This document shows, in pieces, positions 23,584 to 26,872 of a DNA stretch of 26,872 bases (the stretch's first letter is position 1; each line of letters begins with the position of its first letter). The DNA is taken from the NCBI GenBank assembly GCA_049792815.1, contig JBARBG010000024.1:1-26872 (forward strand), written 5' to 3'. The translations under genes and the position numbers were made by a program. A model generated the notes under the pieces. It ran no database searches. It saw nothing but the letters and a program-made list of their open reading frames with translations, and was not told the DNA's origin. This stretch comes from DAIDKA01 sp049792815. GTDB taxonomy: Bacteria > Pseudomonadota > Gammaproteobacteria > Steroidobacterales > Steroidobacteraceae.

Positions 23584-25008
23584 GTGCTGTACTTGTCGAA
23601 TTCCAACCTCAATGCCGCCCTGCGCCCGCAGACCGAGGCGCAGGGTGAAGCGGCCGAAACAGCGGATACGCTGGGCAAGCAACTATTGTCCTTGCTGCCG
23701 CCGCTGCGCTTGCATTCAGCGTCAATTTTCAACGCCGCAGGCGATGTGCAATGGCTGAGCGAAGGCGCCCTCGGCCCCGATGAGCAAGTCGTGGTTGAGG
23801 AGGCCATTGCTTCGCTGACCGCCACCAATACCCGCGCCCATCTCGAAGCGCCGATGGCGGACAGTCGCGCCGCCCTGTTCCTGGCGGTACGCACACCACG
23901 TGCGACCCTGGCCGGCGTGATCATGCTGCTGATGGACGCCAAGACGCTCAACTCGGGCAATCTCGCGGCCCGCATCCTCACGACCAGCATGCGCTCGATC
24001 CTGCAGAAGATTGCGCTGCTGCTGGCGCCGCCGCAGCTCGGCGCGACCGCGACCTTTGCGGGAATTCGCCCGTTTTCATCGGGCACGGTGCCGCTGGAAG
24101 TCGCGGTGATGCCCGGCGCGAGCGTCGGCGACACGGCCAACGTTTCATTCGCGAAGGACTCATTCGAGTGGCCGCCGCAGCCGACGCCAGCCACGGCCCC
24201 CGTGGATGACGCGCTGGCGTTGGATATTCTGGAGCCGGCCAGCGCTTCGATACCCGCCGGCGATGTACTGGCGTGGTCCGAGCCTGAGACCACCGGTTCG
24301 GTGGAAATCAGCTTCAGCTGCGATCCGGCCCCGGCAGTGCCGATGCCGGACGCAGTGCAGCCGCTGCGCCTGCGCGAAATGGTGCGGCTCAGGGCCGGAG
24401 CGCGTACCCGTCGCTACCAGGTGGTGCCCGTGGCCGAGAAGCAGCGCGGGGATGCATTGGCGACCCTCAATCAGCTGCTGGCGTGGCTGAAGCAGAATCC
24501 ACAGGCGCTGCAGGGCGATCCGCTGAGCTTTACCATCGGCGTTTCCGCGCAGGCCCTCGAGGATGCCGCGTTGCCTGCGGCGCTGGCGCGCGCCCTGGCG
24601 GCGTCGCCCATCGAGCCTGGAATGATAGGCTTTGAAGTGCGTGAAGCCACCTGCCTGAGCCATCGCCGCCAGACCGAAAAGCTCCTGGCGCAGTGCGAGC
24701 AATCACACTGCTTTGCGGTGATCGATGATTTCACCTTCAATACCGGGGTGCTGGAGCTGCTGCGCTCGAACGCCCTGCGCATGGTGAAGGTCGAGAGCCG
24801 GCTGGCAGCCACCGCCATGCGTGACAAGCTCGCGCAGGCCCGCGTCGTCGCCATCGCTCAGGCCGCAAAGGTCCTGGGTACGCATTGCGCCGCCAAGTAC
24901 GTGGACTCGCAGTCGGGCCGCCGCTGGCTGTCCGCCGTGGGATTCGACTTCACCCAGTCTGCGGCGACCGAACCGTTGCAGAAGTTACTGGAGTCGCTGT
25001 TACCCTGA
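23584..25008 (+). CDS. GAF-like protein with degenerate EAL domain
   Basis: About 474 residues; the open frame reaches back to 23488 but begins inside a hairpin, so a GTG at 23584 (or TTG 23593) is more likely. Residues about 28-148 look like a GAF-type sensor domain; then a Pro/Ala-rich linker; about 258-474 follow an EAL fold: VSAQALED, FEVREA, IDDF, MVKVES, then AKYVDS. In active EAL phosphodiesterases the corresponding motifs are ENT..E, DDFGTG, KID and AEGVE. Here the acidic AEGVE glutamates are lost, so hydrolysis of c-di-GMP is unlikely; a c-di-GMP binding or scaffold role is possible. Ends nine bases inside the 3' end of the convergent GGDEF gene. Confidence 0.7.
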   Translation: MLYLSNSNLNAALRPQTEAQGEAAETADTLGKQLLSLLPPLRLHSASIFNAAGDVQWLSEGALGPDEQVVVEEAIASLTATNTRAHLEAPMADSRAALFLAVRTPRATLAGVIMLLMDAKTLNSGNLAARILTTSMRSILQKIALLLAPPQLGATATFAGIRPFSSGTVPLEVAVMPGASVGDTANVSFAKDSFEWPPQPTPATAPVDDALALDILEPASASIPAGDVLAWSEPETTGSVEISFSCDPAPAVPMPDAVQPLRLREMVRLRAGARTRRYQVVPVAEKQRGDALATLNQLLAWLKQNPQALQGDPLSFTIGVSAQALEDAALPAALARALAASPIEPGMIGFEVREATCLSHRRQTEKLLAQCEQSHCFAVIDDFTFNTGVLELLRSNALRMVKVESRLAATAMRDKLAQARVVAIAQAAKVLGTHCAAKYVDSQSGRRWLSAVGFDFTQSAATEPLQKLLESLLP

Positions 25009-26253
25009 ACCGGTGCGGGGAGTCGTCGGCGCCATGGTTGAGGCGAATACGCCGGTGGTGATCGCCTCCAGATCCCGATCCAACATCGTGGCTCGATTGC
25101 GCCCCGCGTGCTTGGCCGCGTAGAGGCCTCGATCGGCCAGCATGATGGCCCCCTGCGGGCTTCGCTCCGTGTTGGGTCGGACAAAGGCCACCCCGGTGCT
25201 CACGGTGACCACGGGGGACACGGCGGAATCGGGATGGCGGATGCCGAGTGCTTCGACCTTGCGCTGTACGCGCTCTGCCGCCTCCGCGACGAATTCCCGG
25301 TTGACGTCATACAGGATGACGGCCAGCTCTTCGCCACCGTAACGCGCCGACATGTCGAGCGGACGGCGCGCGGTGGCGGCGACGACATTGGCGATGCTCT
25401 GTAAGGCGGCATCGCCTGCCTGGTGACCGAGGCTGTCATTGAAGGCCTTGAAAAAATCGACGTCGATCAGCAACACACCCAGCGCACGCTTGTCGCGGAT
25501 GGCCAGCTGCCACACCCGTCGCAGGTGCTCATCGAATGCGCGCCGGTTCTTCAGTCCGGTGAGGCCGTCGCTTGCGGCCATCTCCGCCACCCGCTGGTTT
25601 TCCAGATACAGGGCGCGCACCGAGTGTTCCAGGGCAACCGCGACGACGCCGGCCATGAACATGGCAAAGGCGACGTTACCAATGACCGACGCCAGCGCGA
25701 TGCCCGACAGCGGCTGTTGCCAGCCGCTCGCGATCAGCAGAGCCAGGACGGCGCCGTTCACCAGTAGTGATTGGCGCAACTGCAGCCCGGTCAGGACGCT
25801 GGCGCCAAAGGCAAACACGGCGATGGTCGCAAGGTATCCGGGATGCGGGCCGAAGATCTGGCCGGCAAACACTGCATTGATGCAAAGATGCCCGAGCAGC
25901 GCCAGCGGCAAGGCCGCCCTGGCGTAGACACGCAGGAAGTCGGCCCGCCACGACAGCGCGCACAAGATGGCGCGGGCACACACTGCCACACCGATCAGCC
26001 CCAATTTGAGCGGCGCCAGCTGCAGCAACGACAGGGGTAACACGGTATGCGGGTAACCGGCCCGGGACAGTGCCGATTGGCCCATCAGGACCAACACGCT
26101 GACGCATAGGACGGAGGTATGCCAGGCACGGATGCCCGGCTTGAAGACCCGCAGACTGAATTGGACAAGGTCCGTTTCGACCGGCTCTGGAAAGCGCCGC
26201 GGCAGGCCCAGCCACGAAGCGGCTGAAGTCAATGAAGTCTCATCTCCAACCAT
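25000..26253 (-). CDS. Membrane-bound diguanylate cyclase (GGDEF)
   Basis: 417 residues. The N-terminal part (about 45-210) has roughly six hydrophobic segments and looks like a MASE-type sensor of unknown ligand; the GGDEF domain follows at about 225-395 with DGLTGLKNRRAFDEHL, IDVDFFKAFND and GHQAGD. The active-site loop is GGEEL (306-310), an accepted variant of GGEEF, and the RxxD inhibitory site (Arg297 to Asp300) is five residues before it, so the enzyme should be active and product-inhibited. It makes c-di-GMP from two GTP. The first ATG (26253) has no clear ribosome binding site; a TTG seven codons in has GGAGATGAG upstream and is an alternative. Confidence 0.9.
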   Translation of the reverse strand: MVGDETSLTSAASWLGLPRRFPEPVETDLVQFSLRVFKPGIRAWHTSVLCVSVLVLMGQSALSRAGYPHTVLPLSLLQLAPLKLGLIGVAVCARAILCALSWRADFLRVYARAALPLALLGHLCINAVFAGQIFGPHPGYLATIAVFAFGASVLTGLQLRQSLLVNGAVLALLIASGWQQPLSGIALASVIGNVAFAMFMAGVVAVALEHSVRALYLENQRVAEMAASDGLTGLKNRRAFDEHLRRVWQLAIRDKRALGVLLIDVDFFKAFNDSLGHQAGDAALQSIANVVAATARRPLDMSARYGGEELAVILYDVNREFVAEAAERVQRKVEALGIRHPDSAVSPVVTVSTGVAFVRPNTERSPQGAIMLADRGLYAAKHAGRNRATMLDRDLEAITTGVFASTMAPTTPRTGSG

Positions 26254-26473
26254 GGCGGCTCAGTCGGGCGTCCAGGCAATAGCCACCGAAACTAACAGAG
26301 CCTGGGCCGTACAGCTGTGACCGGCCGCATGCCTGACATAGCCATGAGATAATTGAGACGCAGTTCGCACTCGGCCGGCGTAGGCTGTTTCTGTGAGGCA
26401 GCCCCTGTGTTTCCTCACCGCCACGCTGCACGATAGGTGCCTCGATCAACGCGGATCTCAAAGAGTTGAGCTG
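26254..26473. other. Non-coding divergent region
   Basis: 220 bases between the diguanylate cyclase start and the final open frame. It is expected to hold both promoters, but I see no convincing -35/-10 pair, operator or hairpin. In-frame GTG at 26393 could extend the final frame to the left. Confidence 0.5.
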
Positions 26474-26872
26474 ATGGCCCCGCAATCGAACCCTGACTCG
26501 CCAACGCCCCATCCGGATGGCTCACCCGAGGATTCACCGTCCCAGGATGACCTGATGGCATTGGTTCCAGACATGGAATTGCTGGAGAGTTCCGCCAGCG
26601 ACGCCCGTACCGCCCACTCGGCAATGGCCGCCGCGGCGGGGTCGGGCCGCAAGCAGGGCCCCGCGCCAAAGCTTACCGATCGCAACGCCACCACCACGGT
26701 GCGGATCGCCGCGCCGCAGGTCAGCATCAACGACGACCCCTACGCCGATCTGATGCCCGAACCTGACGCTCCCGAGGCGTCCATCGCCCCGACCCTGGCT
26801 GCCACGCCCCGTCAGGCGGCGCCGCCTCCCCGACCTGCACCCCCGCCGCCCCAGGCCTTACAGCCCGCCAAA
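26474..26872 (+). CDS. Unidentified proline-rich protein, 5' part only
   Basis: 133 codons from an ATG at 26474 to the window edge without a stop. The visible part is low-complexity: acidic and Ser/Pro-rich at first (SPEDSPSQDDLMAL), then Gln/Lys-basic, an acidic stretch with DDPYADLMPEPDAPE, and a Pro/Ala run (PPPRPAPPPPQ). This looks like a disordered N-terminal or linker region ahead of a folded domain outside the window, so no function is assigned. The ATG follows GAGTTGAGCTG, a weak ribosome binding site. A GTG at 26393 is the alternative start. Divergent from the diguanylate cyclase. Confidence 0.6.
   Translation, partial: MAPQSNPDSPTPHPDGSPEDSPSQDDLMALVPDMELLESSASDARTAHSAMAAAAGSGRKQGPAPKLTDRNATTTVRIAAPQVSINDDPYADLMPEPDAPEASIAPTLAATPRQAAPPPRPAPPPPQALQPAK

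Noticed and set aside
1..26872. CRISPR array, insertion sequence, prophage or tRNA genes
   Set aside because: No regularly spaced repeats, transposase or integrase-like frames, or cloverleaf-forming sequences were noticed.

Overview
The window looks like a chromosomal segment of a high-GC, respiring Gram-negative bacterium, most likely a gammaproteobacterium of the Nevskiales/Steroidobacterales/Xanthomonadales kind. The reasons are a YajQ close to the enterobacterial protein, outer-membrane efflux parts, an OxyR with the standard cysteine pair, a 3-methylmercaptopropionyl-CoA-type acyl-CoA dehydrogenase and c-di-GMP proteins. Genus level is an inference. I see no tRNA, rRNA, CRISPR array, insertion sequence or prophage, and no stretch over 300 bases lacks a gene or leader.

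Region 1 (1-5961, minus strand) is a tryptophan operon transcribed right to left: trpL leader, trpE, trpG, trpD, trpC, trpF, trpB (its last codons are outside the window). Most junctions overlap or nearly touch. The 5' leader holds a full attenuator: a 17-residue peptide with three consecutive Trp codons, a 13-bp antiterminator that starts at the peptide's stop codon, and a terminator hairpin with a U tract sharing one arm with it. The promoter places the start of transcription almost on the leader ATG.

Region 2 (6015-8743) has yajQ, a BtuF-like cobalamin-binding lipid-free periplasmic protein, a D-2-hydroxyacid dehydrogenase whose start codon overlaps that of the divergent BtuF gene, and a SnoaL-like protein. 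Region 3 (8762-10899) is a peroxide defence unit: ahpC-ahpD facing away from oxyR, with a 13/16 match to the OxyR operator between them. Region 4 (10952-12765) has a periplasmic PCu(A)C copper chaperone and an LCAT-type alpha/beta hydrolase. Region 5 (12800-13512) is a small toxin-antitoxin module (probable ribbon-helix-helix antitoxin plus Doc toxin) with an AT-rich promoter area and an inverted repeat.

Region 6 (13489-19301, minus) is a five-gene tripartite efflux operon: outer-membrane factor, membrane-fusion protein, ABC ATPase and two different FtsX-type permeases. Region 7 (19447-23430) has a monohaem cytochrome c, an acyl-CoA dehydrogenase behind a LysR regulator, and a divergent DUF1993 gene. 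Region 8 (23584-26253) pairs a GAF-like plus degenerate EAL protein with a convergent membrane-bound GGDEF diguanylate cyclase whose stop codon region it overlaps. The window ends inside an unidentified, proline-rich open frame.

The most noteworthy signals are regulatory: the trp attenuator, and a repeated pattern in which a -10-like hexamer sits 3-8 bases before a start codon that lacks a Shine-Dalgarno sequence (trpL, yajQ, the dehydrogenase, the copper chaperone), which suggests leaderless transcripts.
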